Shown one piece after another: positions 8,860-18,875 of a stretch of 64,000 nucleotides of DNA. Under the pieces are notes generated by a model that made no database searches, was not told where the DNA came from, and saw nothing but the letters and a program-made list of their open reading frames with translations. This stretch comes from an uncultured Nostoc sp. (GTDB lineage Bacteria; Cyanobacteriota; Cyanobacteriia; Cyanobacteriales; Nostocaceae). Position numbers and translations under genes: made by a program. The stretch spans positions 16,357 to 80,356 of the forward strand of contig NZ_CALMFY010000075.1 of NCBI RefSeq assembly GCF_937863485.1. The letters are read 5' to 3'. Numbering within the stretch: position 1 is the stretch's first letter; every line of letters begins with the position of its first letter.

Positions 8860-9246
8860 TGGATCCGAGCAGAGTCGAACTGCTGTCCAAATTGGGTATT
8901 GACTCCCCGCTCATTCACAGGTTTAGCCTTTCTGACCCTCAAGGCGGGAATCGTTCATTATCCCGAACGTAGGATGCTCTGATTTAATCTTAGCCAGCAA
9001 GCCAACCAGAGAACGCTTGCTAGAGCATCCGTTGGGGTTTGGTCTTCAGTCCTTAACGGAGTCAAACTAAAGACGCTCGAACCTATAAGAGGTGTTTAGG
9101 CTGCTACTAGAGCAGGCTTACGAGCAAAGTTAACGATGTTATTCGCATTTACTTTTTGTTTGAGCCTTTGATTTCCGAGAGGAGACTCACTCTCGACCTG
9201 AATCACAGAGCAGCGTTCGCCAACCTGTCGAAACCGTGACGGACCC
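8860..9246 (-). ncRNA. ssrA: tmRNA (transfer-messenger RNA)
   Basis: One-piece tmRNA that rescues stalled ribosomes. The 5' end GGGTCCGTCACGGTTTCGAC is at 9246. Its first seven bases pair with CGGATCC at 8861-8867 to form the acceptor stem. The T arm (GGACAGCAGTTCGACTCTGC) is next to it. The tag frame runs from 9146 down to 9096 and encodes ANNIVNFARKPALVAA and a TAA stop, closely resembling other cyanobacterial tags and ending in the hydrophobic proteolysis signal. The sequence after the discriminator is CTA, not CCA, so the CCA end would be added by the CCA enzyme. Length is about 387 nt. It is transcribed in the same direction as the ATP synthase operon, and a hairpin separates the two. 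Confidence 0.96.
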
Positions 9247-9327
9247 ATGCGCTTCATACTTTAATTATAATACGCGATTTGTAATTCGTAATTATCAAAG
9301 TCAGGATATATGCCTCCAATTACTCAA

Positions 9328-9370
9328 AATAGCCAATCGCTAATTTTAAAATCATTAGCAATTGGCTATT
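9328..9370 (-). terminator. Terminator of the ATP synthase operon
   Basis: A 17-bp inverted repeat with one mismatch (AATAGCCAATCGCTAAT / ATTAGCAATTGGCTATT) lies 27 bp beyond the gamma-subunit stop. The minus-strand tail has TTTTGAG. Confidence 0.7.
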
Positions 9371-9396
9371 TGCCATGAGCGACAATAAGTATTTTC

Positions 9397-10344
9397 CTAA
9401 GTTAGTGCTTCAGCACCACCAACAACTTCAAGGAGTTCTTGGGTGATTGCAGCTTGTCGGGCTTTGTTGTAAGACAGGGTGAGGGTGTTAATCAGTTCAC
9501 CCGCATTTTCGCTGGCATTACTCATGGCTGTCATCCGGGCTGCTAGTTCACTAGCCGCCGATTCTTGCAGCGCTCGCAATAGCTGGTTACTCAGATACAG
9601 GGGCAACAGAGAATCGAGAATCTGTACTGGATCTTGCTCGAAAATCATGTCAGGAGCCAACGCACGGGCTTGGTTAGTCACTTTTTCCCGTTCTACTTCA
9701 AATTTACCGCCACGGGTTGTCAAGCGGAAGATTTCGTCATCGGCTGCTTCTAAGCCTTGAGTATCTAGCGGAAGTAGGGTTTGCACCACGGGACGGGAGC
9801 TAACCAAGGAAAGGAATCTGGTATAAATTAATTCGATGCGGTCTACTTTTTCCGATAGAAATAAGGAAAGTAGTTGATCGGCAATCTGATTGGCTTCCGC
9901 AGCGGTAGGGATTTGCTCTAAGCCACCGTAAGTAGCATCAATGGGCTGATTGCGGCGTTGAAAGTACTGTGTAGCTTTGCGTCCAACGAGCACAAATTGA
10001 TAGTCTAAACCTTCTGCCTTAATTTCTTTGGCGCGGTTTTCTGCACGACGGATAACATTATTATTGTAGCCGCCGCATAGACCGCGATCGCCTGAAATTA
10101 CCAACAGCCCGACTGACTTAACTTCCCGTTTTTTTAGCAGTGGCAGGTTTGCTTCTTCAAATCGTAGACGGCTTTGCAAACCATACAATACTTGTGCCAA
10201 GCGATCGGCAAAGGGGCGAGTCGCTAGCACTTGTTCTTGCGCCCGACGCACTCTAGCCGCAGCTACCAGGCGCATGGCTTCTGTGATTTTTTTGGTGTTT
10301 TTGACCGACTGAATGCGATCGCGTATTGCTTTTAGATTGGCCAT
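9397..10344 (-). CDS. atpG: ATP synthase F1 subunit gamma
   Basis: This is the central rotating shaft of the F1 motor (called atpC in cyanobacterial naming). Its 315 residues include the conserved N-terminal helix ([24 protein letters not shown]), the [11 protein letters not shown] block and the C-terminal helix ending with [23 protein letters not shown] cyanobacteria/plastid-type insertion is present around residues 195-230 ([19 protein letters not shown]). It lacks the cysteine pair that makes the plant gamma redox-regulated, as is normal for cyanobacteria. It is the last gene of the operon, 93 bp after atpA, with heptad repeats filling the gap. Confidence 0.97.
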   Translation of the reverse strand: MANLKAIRDRIQSVKNTKKITEAMRLVAAARVRRAQEQVLATRPFADRLAQVLYGLQSRLRFEEANLPLLKKREVKSVGLLVISGDRGLCGGYNNNVIRRAENRAKEIKAEGLDYQFVLVGRKATQYFQRRNQPIDATYGGLEQIPTAAEANQIADQLLSLFLSEKVDRIELIYTRFLSLVSSRPVVQTLLPLDTQGLEAADDEIFRLTTRGGKFEVEREKVTNQARALAPDMIFEQDPVQILDSLLPLYLSNQLLRALQESAASELAARMTAMSNASENAGELINTLTLSYNKARQAAITQELLEVVGGAEALT

Positions 10345-10346
10345 AA

Positions 10347-10434
10347 TTCGATTTTAGATTTTAGATTTTAGATTTTAGACTTGGGGTTTCGGATTTTAGA
10401 TTTAATCCGAAATCCAAAATCCAAAATCCAAAAT
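10347..10434. repeat. Heptad repeats (ATTTTAG / CCAAAAT) between atpA and atpG
   Basis: Four head-to-tail ATTTTAG units are followed by complementary ATCCAAA units, so the two halves can fold into a long imperfect hairpin inside the operon transcript. Confidence 0.8.
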
Positions 10435-10436
10435 TG

Positions 10437-11957
10437 CTATGCTGTAGCTTTGAAGGTCTTCTTGTATTCGGTGAGTGCTTCCTTCAAGGCAACTTCTTCT
10501 GCATCACCTAGTGCTTTAGAGCCTTGTACTCCTTGCACATACTGTGGTTTACCAGTCTTTAAGTACTCGCGCAGACCTTTGGTGAAGGTGGTTACTTGAT
10601 TTACAGGTACATCATCCAAGTAACCATTGATACCAGCATACAAAATTGCTACTTGCTCGTATACTGATAGTGGCGAATTTTGTGGCTGCTTCAGGAGTTC
10701 GCGCAACCGTTGACCGCGTGCCAACTGGTCTTGAGTAGCTTTATCTAAGTCGGAAGCAAATTGAGCGAAGGCTTGCAGGTCGTCAAATTGTGCCAGTTCC
10801 AATTTAATTTTACCGGCAACTTTTTTCATTGCCTTGGTTTGCGCCGCCGAACCTACGCGGGATACGGAAATACCAGGGTTTACAGCGGGACGGATACCAG
10901 CGTTAAACAGGTCAGAAGACAGGAATATCTGACCATCGGTAATGGAAATTACGTTTGTAGGGATGTATGCCGAAACGTCACCAGCTTGAGTTTCGATGAT
11001 TGGTAGAGCGGTCATACTGCCTTTACCTAATTCGTCACTCAGCTTTGCTGCTCTTTCTAGTAAGCGGGAGTGGATGTAGAATACATCTCCAGGGTAAGCT
11101 TCGCGTCCGGGTGGACGACGCAGCAACAGGGACATTTGGCGATAAGCTTGGGCTTGCTTGGAGAGGTCATCGTAAATAACTAGGGTAGCTTTACCCTTGT
11201 ACATGAAGTACTCAGCGATGGTTGCACCTGTATAGGGAGCTAGGTATTGCAGGGTTGCTGGTTCACTGGCGCTAGCGGCAACGACGACGGTGTAATCCAT
11301 CGCGCCTTTTTCTTGCAATGTCTGCACCACGTTAGCAACTGTGGAAGCCTTTTGACCGATCGCAACGTAGACACAAATTACATCTTCTTCTTTTTGGTTG
11401 ATGATTGTGTCGATCGCGATCGCAGTTTTGCCGGTTTGCCGGTCACCAATAATCAATTCGCGCTGACCGCGACCGATGGGAATCATTGAGTCAATAGCTG
11501 TGATCCCCGTTTGCATGGGTTCGTGTACAGACCGACGAGCAATGATACCGGGTGCTGGAGATTCAATCAAACGGCTTTCTGAGGATTTGATGTCTCCCTT
11601 CCCATCAATGGGACGACCCAAGGCGTCTACAACTCGTCCAATTAAGGCTTCTCCTACTGGCACCTGGGCAATTCTACCAGTCGCAGTTACGGAGCTACCT
11701 TCTTGAATTTCTATCCCTTCACCCATAAGCACCGCGCCCACATTGTCTTCTTCCAAGTTCTGGGCGATGCCAATTGTACCGTCTTCAAATTCTAAGAGTT
11801 CCCCAGCCATTGCCTTTTCGAGACCATAGATCCGGGCAATACCGTCACCAACTTGTAGGACAGTACCAACGTTAGCAACTTTGACCTCTTGATCGTATTG
11901 CTCGATTTGTTGTTGGATTATGCTGCTAATTTCGTCAGGTCTAATTGATATGCTCAT
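10437..11957 (-). CDS. atpA: ATP synthase F1 subunit alpha
   Basis: A 506-residue non-catalytic nucleotide-binding subunit of the F1 hexamer. The P-loop GDRQTGKT is at residues 171-178. The arginine finger region reads [10 protein letters not shown]. The N-terminal beta-barrel begins after the helix that contacts delta ([20 protein letters not shown]). Length and sequence are standard. It sits between the delta and gamma genes, with 166 bp of repeat-rich spacer on the delta side. The start at 11957 agrees with the conserved N-terminus. Confidence 0.98.
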   Translation of the reverse strand: MSISIRPDEISSIIQQQIEQYDQEVKVANVGTVLQVGDGIARIYGLEKAMAGELLEFEDGTIGIAQNLEEDNVGAVLMGEGIEIQEGSSVTATGRIAQVPVGEALIGRVVDALGRPIDGKGDIKSSESRLIESPAPGIIARRSVHEPMQTGITAIDSMIPIGRGQRELIIGDRQTGKTAIAIDTIINQKEEDVICVYVAIGQKASTVANVVQTLQEKGAMDYTVVVAASASEPATLQYLAPYTGATIAEYFMYKGKATLVIYDDLSKQAQAYRQMSLLLRRPPGREAYPGDVFYIHSRLLERAAKLSDELGKGSMTALPIIETQAGDVSAYIPTNVISITDGQIFLSSDLFNAGIRPAVNPGISVSRVGSAAQTKAMKKVAGKIKLELAQFDDLQAFAQFASDLDKATQDQLARGQRLRELLKQPQNSPLSVYEQVAILYAGINGYLDDVPVNQVTTFTKGLREYLKTGKPQYVQGVQGSKALGDAEEVALKEALTEYKKTFKATA

Positions 11958-11999
11958 GTGTCTATCTTTTTTGCTTTCGAGACGGAAAAATTCAATAGT

Positions 12000-12123
12000 T
12001 AGGAGTGATGAGTTAAAAAAGCAAAGGTTAAAAGTTAAAAGTCAAAATAAATTACTGTTTACTTAACTCCTAACTCCTAACTCCTGTACAGACGCGATTA
12101 ATCGCGTCTCTACTCCTAACTTT
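12000..12123. repeat. Heptad repeats and a 20-bp perfect palindrome between atpH and atpA
   Basis: TAACTCC units repeat at 12062-12085, and complementary GGAGT units lie near 12001. Between them and the atpH stop lies the perfect palindrome AGACGCGATTAATCGCGTCT (12090-12109). The palindrome could fold in the operon mRNA. Confidence 0.75.
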
Positions 12124-12678
12124 CTAGCTATTAGTTAAGCGCAATGAAAGGCGGCGCAACTGACCCCGGATACTGGCATCAATTACCTGCGAACCTACTT
12201 TAATGATTACACCACCAATTAACTCACTGTCTACCTTGGTTTCTATTTCTACCTGGCGAGCATTAGTTATGGCAATCACCTTTTCTGTAATTGCCTGCTG
12301 TTGAGCTTCTGTGAGGGGAACGGCTGAAATCACTTCCGCTAATACGGTTTGATTCAGCTGCCGCAACAGCGCCAGATACTGTTGAAAAATTGATTCCAAG
12401 AATGCAATGCGGCGTTTGTCTACTAGTATTAGCAAAAAATTGCGTAAGTAGGGGTTAGCGCCTTCACCGAGTATTTGTTTGATTAGAGATTTTTTGTTCT
12501 CAGACTGAATAAACGGGTTGCTGAAGAAGTTTTGTAGCTGTTTGTCTGCCCTGAGCAAACCCAGGAAAGTCCGCGCATCTTCCCCGAACTCTTCTGTCAA
12601 ATTTTTCGATTGCGCTATTGACAAAAGTGCCTGTGCGTAAGGCTGGGCTACTTCGCCTGTTGCTACTTTGCTTGTCAT
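12124..12678 (-). CDS. atpH: ATP synthase F1 subunit delta
   Basis: This 184-residue protein (atpD in cyanobacterial naming) joins the peripheral stalk to the top of F1. Family blocks seen are [13 protein letters not shown] at the N-terminus, [20 protein letters not shown] in the middle, and a C-terminus reading [23 protein letters not shown], the most conserved delta motif. The gene overlaps the end of atpF by 4 bp (ATGA), a sign of translational coupling. Confidence 0.96.
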   Translation of the reverse strand: MTSKVATGEVAQPYAQALLSIAQSKNLTEEFGEDARTFLGLLRADKQLQNFFSNPFIQSENKKSLIKQILGEGANPYLRNFLLILVDKRRIAFLESIFQQYLALLRQLNQTVLAEVISAVPLTEAQQQAITEKVIAITNARQVEIETKVDSELIGGVIIKVGSQVIDASIRGQLRRLSLRLTNS

Positions 12679-13247
12679 ACATTGCCTCCGAGTTGTGCGA
12701 TGCTGCGGTCAATTAAACCTTGTTGAGCATCGTCGGCAATCCCGCCTTTGAGTTGCGATTCGACTTTTTGCAATGCTAGAGTAGCTACCCGTTGCCGCAG
12801 TTGAGCGATCGCTCGCTCGGTTTCAGTGTTTAAATCTGCTGCTGCTGTTTGTTTCAAGCGTTCTACGTCTTGCACTGCCTTCGCCAACAAGTCTTCTTTC
12901 GCCTTTTGGGCGTTTTCTGTGGCAGATTGGCGGATGCGTTGTGCCTCTGCCTGAGATTGCTTCAACTGTTCTTGCGCTTGGGAAAGGGCAGTTGAAGCCT
13001 CTTTTAAGCGCCCTTCTGCTTCCTGAATTGCGGTGGCAATATTGGATTGTCGCTCGTTCAGGATATTGCTTAAAACTTTACGTCCGAAGTAGAATAGTAT
13101 GCCAACTAGAATCGCTAGATTGATCAGATTGGTTTCAAAAATGTCTAGGTTTAGACCGAAACCACCTTCTGCTGCGCCTTCTGCCAATTCAGAGTGAACA
13201 GCGCTCGCTTCTGCGGCAAGTAATAACAATGTCCCCATGATACCCAT
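12675..13247 (-). CDS. atpF: ATP synthase Fo subunit b
   Basis: One of the two peripheral-stalk subunits. The 190 residues hold one membrane segment near residues 37-55 ([20 protein letters not shown]), followed by a long charged coiled coil rich in A, E, Q and K, with the RxSxIxxAIQEAE-type segment typical of b. The start [10 protein letters not shown] follows cyanobacterial b, which carries a short cleavable leader. It overlaps atpH by 4 bp. The 240-bp gap to the b' gene is occupied by a 26-bp tandem repeat. Confidence 0.95.
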   Translation of the reverse strand: MGIMGTLLLLAAEASAVHSELAEGAAEGGFGLNLDIFETNLINLAILVGILFYFGRKVLSNILNERQSNIATAIQEAEGRLKEASTALSQAQEQLKQSQAEAQRIRQSATENAQKAKEDLLAKAVQDVERLKQTAAADLNTETERAIAQLRQRVATLALQKVESQLKGGIADDAQQGLIDRSIAQLGGNV

Positions 13248-13286
13248 TTACAAGTGCGCTGCTCGCTTGCTAATACGTTGTATTTT

Positions 13287-13409
13287 CCCGTAGGGAAATT
13301 AAGTATCTTTCCCCCGTAGGGAAATTAAGTATCTTTCCCCCGTAGGGAAATTAAGTATCTTTCCCCCGTAAGGAAATTAAGTATCTTTCCTCCGAAGGGG
13401 AAAAAGTGC
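13287..13409. repeat. 26-bp tandem repeat, four copies plus a degenerate fifth, inside the atp operon
   Basis: Unit starts are at 13287, 13313, 13339 and 13365, with a degenerate copy from 13391. Each unit contains CCCGTAGGGAAATTAAG and TATCTTTCC. Neighbouring units pair as TTTCCC...GGGAAA, so the spacer RNA could form a row of small hairpins. The first three copies are identical and the fourth differs by one base, implying recent expansion. Confidence 0.92.
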
Positions 13410-13487
13410 CTTTTTTTGACACTTAATTAAGCGCTCTGGACTAGGCTCCAGTTGCGCGTATGCTTTTACAGAACCAGTCTTGTTAGC

Positions 13488-13919
13488 TTATCTAACTGGA
13501 GTTGGCCCCAATAGTTTTTCTAGAATCTGCCTGCTGAGAGCATCAACTTGTTGCTCTAAGGTGCGAAAAGCTTCCTGCTTTTGTTGTTCTATTTCAACAG
13601 CAGCTTGTTCTCGTTGAGACTGAGCTTCCTTTTGGGCCTCAGCTATTTTCTCGGCAGTAATTTTCTTAGCTTCAAGTTGAGCTGCTTCTAGGGTAGCTTG
13701 CGATTGTTTGCGAGCTTCTGCGAGTTGCTGCTCATATTCGGTAGCCAAGCGCTCGGCTTTAGCCAAGCTCTCCCGCGCCTCAAGGGTATTCGTTCGGATA
13801 TAATTATCGCGATCGTCTAGTACCTTGGTCAGTGGCTTATAGAAAATTGCATTTAACAAGGCTGCCAATAGCAGGAATTGCAATGCCATGAAGGGCAAGG
13901 TAGCATCGAAATCAAACAT
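13488..13919 (-). CDS. atpF2: ATP synthase Fo subunit b'
   Basis: The second, divergent peripheral-stalk subunit (atpG in cyanobacterial naming), found in photosynthetic bacteria and chloroplasts. It has 143 residues: one N-terminal membrane segment ([20 protein letters not shown]), then the [14 protein letters not shown] segment and a long heptad coiled coil rich in A, E, Q and K. Unlike b it has no leader. It precedes atpF in the operon, as is usual. Confidence 0.95.
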   Translation of the reverse strand: MFDFDATLPFMALQFLLLAALLNAIFYKPLTKVLDDRDNYIRTNTLEARESLAKAERLATEYEQQLAEARKQSQATLEAAQLEAKKITAEKIAEAQKEAQSQREQAAVEIEQQKQEAFRTLEQQVDALSRQILEKLLGPTPVR

Positions 13920-14013
13920 TTCTCTCCTCTTTGGCTGGAGTAGCAGTTTTCATGGCTAGCAACATCATCCAACCTTTCATATTTTAGAAACCCATAGCCA
14001 ACAAGGGTCAAGT

Positions 14014-14142
14014 AATTTTGGACTTTAGATTGACGATAGCGTAGCCTTAGCGACGTAGAAGCGTCTTTTAGATTTTAGAGCAGGCATAGCTCAGGGGCAT
14101 GTACCGAAAACTCTTGATAATCCAAAATCCAAAATCCAAAAT
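14014..14142. repeat. Heptad repeat spacer between c and b' genes
   Basis: ATTTTAG-type units at 14060-14080 and ATCCAAA units at 14120-14140 face each other. In between are short palindromic pieces of the CGTAGC...GCGACG type. This is the same repeat family as at 10347 and 43590. Confidence 0.65.
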
Positions 14143-14242
14143 CGGTAGTCAATTGAACATTAGAACTATTAAGATACCCAAAATATTTCGATTGTAGAGG
14201 CGTGATCACTCACGACTCCACACTTACAAAAACTTTAAGGTA

Positions 14243-14572
<330 letters not shown>

Positions 14573-14637
14573 TCAGATCGCGCTTTGCGATGTTTTGAGC
14601 GAAAATGCTCTTGGAACTGTGCTATCAACTGAGAAGT

Positions 14638-15399
14638 TTAATGCTCCTCATGTTCTTCTCCACCATGTCCCTCCATGGCCTCATGAATGTATGCTCCGGC
14701 TAGGGTGGCAAAAACCAGGGCTTGAATGGCACTGGTAAATAAACCTAAGGCCATTACAGGCAGAGGTACAAATAGAGGAACTAGCAGCACCAGTACCGCA
14801 ACTACCAGTTCATCCGCCAAAATATTACCAAATAGACGGAAGCTTAGGGAGAGGGGCTTGGTGAAATCTTCGAGAATTGCGATCGGCAATAGAACAGGTG
14901 TTGGCTCTATATATTTCTTAAAGTAGCCCAAACCCCGTTTGCTAAAACCTGCGTAAAAGTACGCTAAGGAGGTTAGCAGTGCCAATGCAACAGTCGTATT
15001 GATGTCATTGGTGGGAGCTGCCAATTCGCCTGAAGGTAGCTTGATGAGCTTCCAGGGAATTAGCGCACCTGACCAGTTCGAGACGAAAATAAACAAGAAC
15101 AATGTGCCAATAAATGGCACCCAAGGGCGGTACTCTTTCTCACCAAGTTGGTTTTTTGCCAAATCCCGGATAAATTCTAGGGCGTATTCCATCAAATTTT
15201 GGATGCCCTTGGGAATTCTTTGTGCGTTGCGAGTAGCAGCAATTGAAGCCACTACTAAAATGCTAATCACAAACCATGAGGTGAGAAAAACTTGCCCATG
15301 AATTTTAAGATTGCCCAATTGCCAGTAGAAATGATGACCTACTTCTAATTCGGCGAGGGGAAAAGAATTAAAGGCGTTTAAGACACTAAGCATTTGCAT
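14638..15399 (-). CDS. atpB: ATP synthase Fo subunit a
   Basis: The stator subunit holding the proton half-channels (atpI in cyanobacterial naming). It is 253 residues long with five to six membrane helices. The essential arginine lies in [14 protein letters not shown], and the last helix ([19 protein letters not shown]) is conserved. Two possible ATGs lie two codons apart at the start (MQM). It follows atp1 by 60 bp and precedes the c gene by about 150 bp. Confidence 0.97.
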
Positions 15400-15459
15400 T
15401 CTTCAAGCATTTTCCCCAACGAGCGAGGATGGGATTACTATCTTTGTGAGCCTGACTTT

Positions 15460-15942
15460 TTAAGAATCAGGAATGAACGCAATTTGCACCATATAAACGA
15501 GGAGCGTGGCTTTGTAAGTTAGAAATCCCAAAAATATGGGCAGAATTTGTAGCTCACGCCATTGAGTTGCCACAATTATGACTCCCATAAATAGAGCAAA
15601 ACGAGTTTTGCTCAAACTGGTTTTCTCACTACCGAGCTGCTCAACGTCTCTAGCCAGCATTTTTAAGTAAACCACACCTGTACACGCCCCAATTAAATAA
15701 TTTAGGGCAATGTTTAAGGAATAAAAAATCCACACAGAGATAAAAATAACCCCCGTCAAGACAAGCGTGATTACCAACAATCGCTGGAAGAGTTGATAGA
15801 ACTCTTGCATAGAGTCACCTGATTCTGTATCTCCAGAACCAGTTTTAGCATCTTGTTGCGTTGTCGGAGTGGGCGCAATTGATTCGTCTGACAAGCTCAC
15901 GAGACTTGAAACCAGTACAGCTAAATTATGATGACTGCACAT
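15460..15942 (-). CDS. ATP synthase accessory membrane protein Atp1 (AtpI-like)
   Basis: First gene of the ATP synthase operon. It is a small membrane protein with four predicted hydrophobic segments ([67 protein letters not shown]). In bacteria the AtpI/Atp1 family assists assembly of the c-ring. The annotated 160 residues include a polar N-terminal stretch without a clear ribosome binding site. An internal ATG ([12 protein letters not shown]) about 45 codons in would give the more usual compact protein, so the start is uncertain. Confidence 0.88.
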   Translation of the reverse strand: MCSHHNLAVLVSSLVSLSDESIAPTPTTQQDAKTGSGDTESGDSMQEFYQLFQRLLVITLVLTGVIFISVWIFYSLNIALNYLIGACTGVVYLKMLARDVEQLGSEKTSLSKTRFALFMGVIIVATQWRELQILPIFLGFLTYKATLLVYMVQIAFIPDS

Positions 15943-16188
15943 TCAGTCAGCTGAATCATATCACGATCCGGTAACAATACTTTAGGAAAAAACAATTAAC
16001 TTCTTGGCAACGTTAGACAGTCAGTAAAATCACGCTCCCAGAAGTGAGAGAGCGGCTGATGAGGTGAGGGACTGTGGGGGTGAATAATCAATAATCGCTG
16101 CCTGAAAATTCAAAATTTCTTCCAATTTCAGCTTTTTTGAGTGAATAGTTCTTCTCCAATGTCGTTACATAGCATCTTGCTGTTTGAA

Positions 16189-16230
16189 TTAAGTCGGTAT
16201 CAATAAAATCAACTGGTGCTTGAGGAGTGT
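16189..16230 (-). pseudogene. Relic of a methyltransferase 3' end
   Basis: These 42 bases match the last 42 bases of the adjacent methyltransferase gene (16450-16491) at roughly four in five positions. They translate on the minus strand to LLKHQLILLIPT and a stop, against LLRQQLILLTPA and a stop in the intact gene. The rest of the copy is not recognisable, so this looks like the tail of a decayed tandem duplicate. Confidence 0.6.
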
Positions 16231-16372
16231 ATGGGCCTACCGCAAATCAGAAATCGTAGAGTAGCGGCTTGTCATTAAACATTGCACCACTGCTGAATTC
16301 CAAAAAACTCAAACTTTTGGGATGTACAATACCCCGTTTGTTGGGCACTTTCCTAATCTACATTAATTTGCC

Positions 16373-16404
16373 AAAAGTGGTGATGGGCGATCGCTCATCA
16401 CCAC
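16373..16404 (-). terminator. Terminator of the methyltransferase gene
   Basis: A 9-bp perfect stem (GTGGTGATG / CATCACCAC) around a HIP1-like GGGCGATCGCT loop. It ends on the minus strand in CTTTTGG, 46 bp after the stop codon. Confidence 0.65.
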
Positions 16405-16449
16405 GAGTATAAATTGCTTTTATTAACTCAGTAATGAAATGCAGTGTAA

Positions 16450-17631
16450 TTAAGCAGGTGTCAACAAAATCAACTGCTGCCGGAGGAGCGTTTTCACCCC
16501 ATCCAATCCCAGTTCTACACTTGCCAAAATCTCTGCAACTGTGGAATTACTATCACATCTTTGCATAAACTCAAACTCTGCTACTGATAAATTAACAATC
16601 TGGTAATCGTAATTAAAGAAACATTGACTAGGAAATCCTTCAATACAAGGATTAAGTTCGGGAATCGCAGCCAGTACGGCGTTATCGTTTGACCAGTCGG
16701 CTTTGATGAGGGGAGGACGACCCAGGAAAAACTCGTAATGAGTTACTTCTGGATCTAGTAATTCTATCAGACGATAAAGCTGGCGATCGCTCAATTCTTT
16801 TGCCCGTTCTACTAACTCTGGTGCTTTGCCCAAAAGTCTCTCCAAATCCCAAAAACTCGGATTCGAGAAACCAATAAACTCCAATCCCGAAGCATCTATT
16901 AATTCAAACAGCGTCTCAATGTTATAGTCAATTTCCTGAGGGTGAACGTACATATCGGCAAAGTGTTCATCCTTGTGGTTTTCTAACGACCAACGCTGTT
17001 TATCGGATTTGACAATTCGGTTATTTTCTGGTAAAGAGGAAAATATTTTTCGCCCGACTTGGACACCATCACGATAGTCGCCTTTTTTGTCACCTTGAAG
17101 AAGGGCGATCGCCTTTTGCATGAGTTGAATTTCCCAACGTCCCAACTCTCCGTACACAAAAATGTGCATTAAGCCACCTGGGGCTAACTTTTTCGCCAAA
17201 GCTTGAATACCGCGAATTGGATCAAGCGTATGGTGCAAAACGCCAACGCAGTTAATTAGATCAAACTCACCCGGTAACTGTTCCACATCAAACAAGCTGA
17301 GGTGATGAAATTCAACGCGGGTAGCCCCTGAACGCTGACAACGTTCTTTAGCTACAGCCAAAGCGCCTGTACTGAGGTCAATTCCCACAACAGAAGCCTG
17401 GGGATTGAGGTGAACCAGGTACTCCGTACTCACCCCTGTACCGCAACCTGCATCTAAAATCCGAATATCTTGCTTTTGGGGTTTTTGACCTGTGCAAAAA
17501 TTATAAGCGGCTAGCCAATTCCAGCGCCAGTTATAGCCTGGAGGTGGTTCATCCAACAGGGCTTCCGGCGGAAAAGGGTAGGTATTGTAGAGTTTGGCAA
17601 CAGCAGCACTGACATTTTGGGAATCGGACAT
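16450..17631 (-). CDS. Class I SAM-dependent methyltransferase
   Basis: A 393-residue protein with a Rossmann-type methyltransferase domain in its first half: motif I is ILDAGCGTGVSTEYL near residues 57-71, motif II includes VVGIDLSTGALAVAKER, and motif IV/post-I FDLINCVGVLHHTLDP. The second half (about 210-393) has no recognised motif. It begins RYHLY-like with WSLENHKDEHFADMYVHPQEIDY and ends in a helical segment. The substrate is unknown. This gene lies beside the atp operon, as it does in other Nostoc genomes as far as I recall. A partial relic of its own 3' end lies downstream. Confidence 0.85.
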   Translation of the reverse strand: MSDSQNVSAAVAKLYNTYPFPPEALLDEPPPGYNWRWNWLAAYNFCTGQKPQKQDIRILDAGCGTGVSTEYLVHLNPQASVVGIDLSTGALAVAKERCQRSGATRVEFHHLSLFDVEQLPGEFDLINCVGVLHHTLDPIRGIQALAKKLAPGGLMHIFVYGELGRWEIQLMQKAIALLQGDKKGDYRDGVQVGRKIFSSLPENNRIVKSDKQRWSLENHKDEHFADMYVHPQEIDYNIETLFELIDASGLEFIGFSNPSFWDLERLLGKAPELVERAKELSDRQLYRLIELLDPEVTHYEFFLGRPPLIKADWSNDNAVLAAIPELNPCIEGFPSQCFFNYDYQIVNLSVAEFEFMQRCDSNSTVAEILASVELGLDGVKTLLRQQLILLTPA

Positions 17632-17714
17632 GATGAGGAATAACGCAGCATTTCTGAGTTTAACGGATGGTGGCTGATTAGGGCAAAGGTTACTATTGCT
17701 TATTTCCTTGCTAC

Positions 17715-18043
17715 TTATCCAACAGCAAAGTCAGGAAATTCGCGTTTATAAGGAGCGTGAAATTTTAATACAATATCTTCTTTAAGTACACCAGCAGCAA
17801 TTAATTCATTAGCGATACCGATTTCTATACTATCTCTTTGTATCCAAATTTTGTTGTCTTTGATATCAACATGAATGATGACTCTATAAATTCTTCTTGT
17901 TCTTTCCAGCCAATATTTAAGACTTGATAATGATAGCGTTCTGTGTCAAAGAACAATTGAACTTCCATGCCATTAGCTACGTCATTTGCGGAATGGTTCT
18001 TTAAAATCTCTTAAATAATTTGAGAGTAATTTATTCCTTCCAT
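17715..18043 (-). pseudogene. xisI: XisI-family protein, broken by a stop and a frameshift
   Basis: Read with corrections, the minus strand gives a XisI protein of the normal length of about 110 residues: MEGINYSQII, an in-frame TAA where Gln is expected, then EILKNHSANDVANGMEVQLF, DTERYHYQVLNIGWKEQE, and after a one-base frame change RRIYRVIIHVDIKDNKIWIQ, ...IGIANELIAAGV and FHAPYKREFPDFAVG and a stop. XisI proteins are known as accessory factors for excision of the fdxN element in Anabaena and are widely scattered in cyanobacteria, usually beside xisH. No xisH is visible here. An AAGGA ribosome binding site upstream of the ATG survives. Confidence 0.85.
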
Positions 18044-18205
18044 AAAACAATGTCCTTCAGGTATACAGATAATTATGATCGCCATCAGCCCATATATTTT
18101 AAGCAGGAAACTTGTTTCAGTAAAAACACTAGTGTTTAAGTATTTATTAACTAATAAGATTTAATTTTAATTTTGTATAATAATTTACTTAATCAGGAGT
18201 ATTCA

Positions 18206-18865
18206 ATGGCTGTAGGAATGCCTGAATTCGTTGAAAATCCAGAAAATCGTTGCCCTGTAATTCTGTTACTCGATACTTCTGGGTCTATGTCAGGTCAGCC
18301 TATCCAAGAGTTAAATCGAGGACTTGCTGCTTTCAAAGCAGATGTACTAAAAGATTCCCAAGCATCGCTGAGTGTGGAAGTGGCCATGATTACATTTGGT
18401 CCTACAGTTAAACTCACGCAAGACTTTGTGACGATTGACCAATTTACACCGCCTATATTGGAAGTAGGTGGTGTTACCCCAATGGGTGCGGCGATTGAGT
18501 ATGCTTTGGATTTTCTAGAGAACCGCAAACAGACTTATAAAGACAACGGTATTCTCTATTATCGCCCTTGGGTGTTTTTGATTACAGACGGAGCGCCAAC
18601 TGACTCCTGGGATTCAGCCGCGCAAAGATTGAGACAAGCAGAAGCACAAAGCCGACTGTCATTTTTTGCGGTTGGTGTACAGGGTGCTGATATGAATATC
18701 CTCAAACAAATTTCTCCACCTCAACGTCCACCAGTTACGCTAAATGGCTTAAATTTTCGTGATATGTTTGTCTGGCTTTCTGCTTCGATGAAACGGGTTT
18801 CTAGTGGCAAAGTGGGGCAAGCTGTAGCTTTACCAGCTATGGGATGGGGTCAAATTAGTAGTTAG
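18206..18865 (+). CDS. von Willebrand factor A domain protein, TerY-like
   Basis: A 219-residue cytoplasmic vWA domain protein. The metal-ion adhesion site is complete: DTSGSMSG (D23, S25, S27), the threonine in GGVTPMGAAI and the aspartate in LITDGAPTD. The ATG at 18206 (MAVGMPEFVE) is chosen over a frame start 11 codons earlier because CAGGAG precedes it at good spacing. It is followed after 10 bp by a PP2C phosphatase and then by a kinase remnant. That is the order of the TerY-P triad (vWA, phosphatase, kinase) described by comparative genomics as a phosphorylation-linked stress or surface-sensing module. Role in this organism is inferred only. Confidence 0.88.
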   Translation: MAVGMPEFVENPENRCPVILLLDTSGSMSGQPIQELNRGLAAFKADVLKDSQASLSVEVAMITFGPTVKLTQDFVTIDQFTPPILEVGGVTPMGAAIEYALDFLENRKQTYKDNGILYYRPWVFLITDGAPTDSWDSAAQRLRQAEAQSRLSFFAVGVQGADMNILKQISPPQRPPVTLNGLNFRDMFVWLSASMKRVSSGKVGQAVALPAMGWGQISS

Positions 18866-18875
18866 AGGAAATTTT

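Noticed and set aside
13287..13409. CRISPR array
   Set aside because: Repeats are contiguous with no variable spacers, and no cas genes are nearby, so it is an ordinary tandem repeat.
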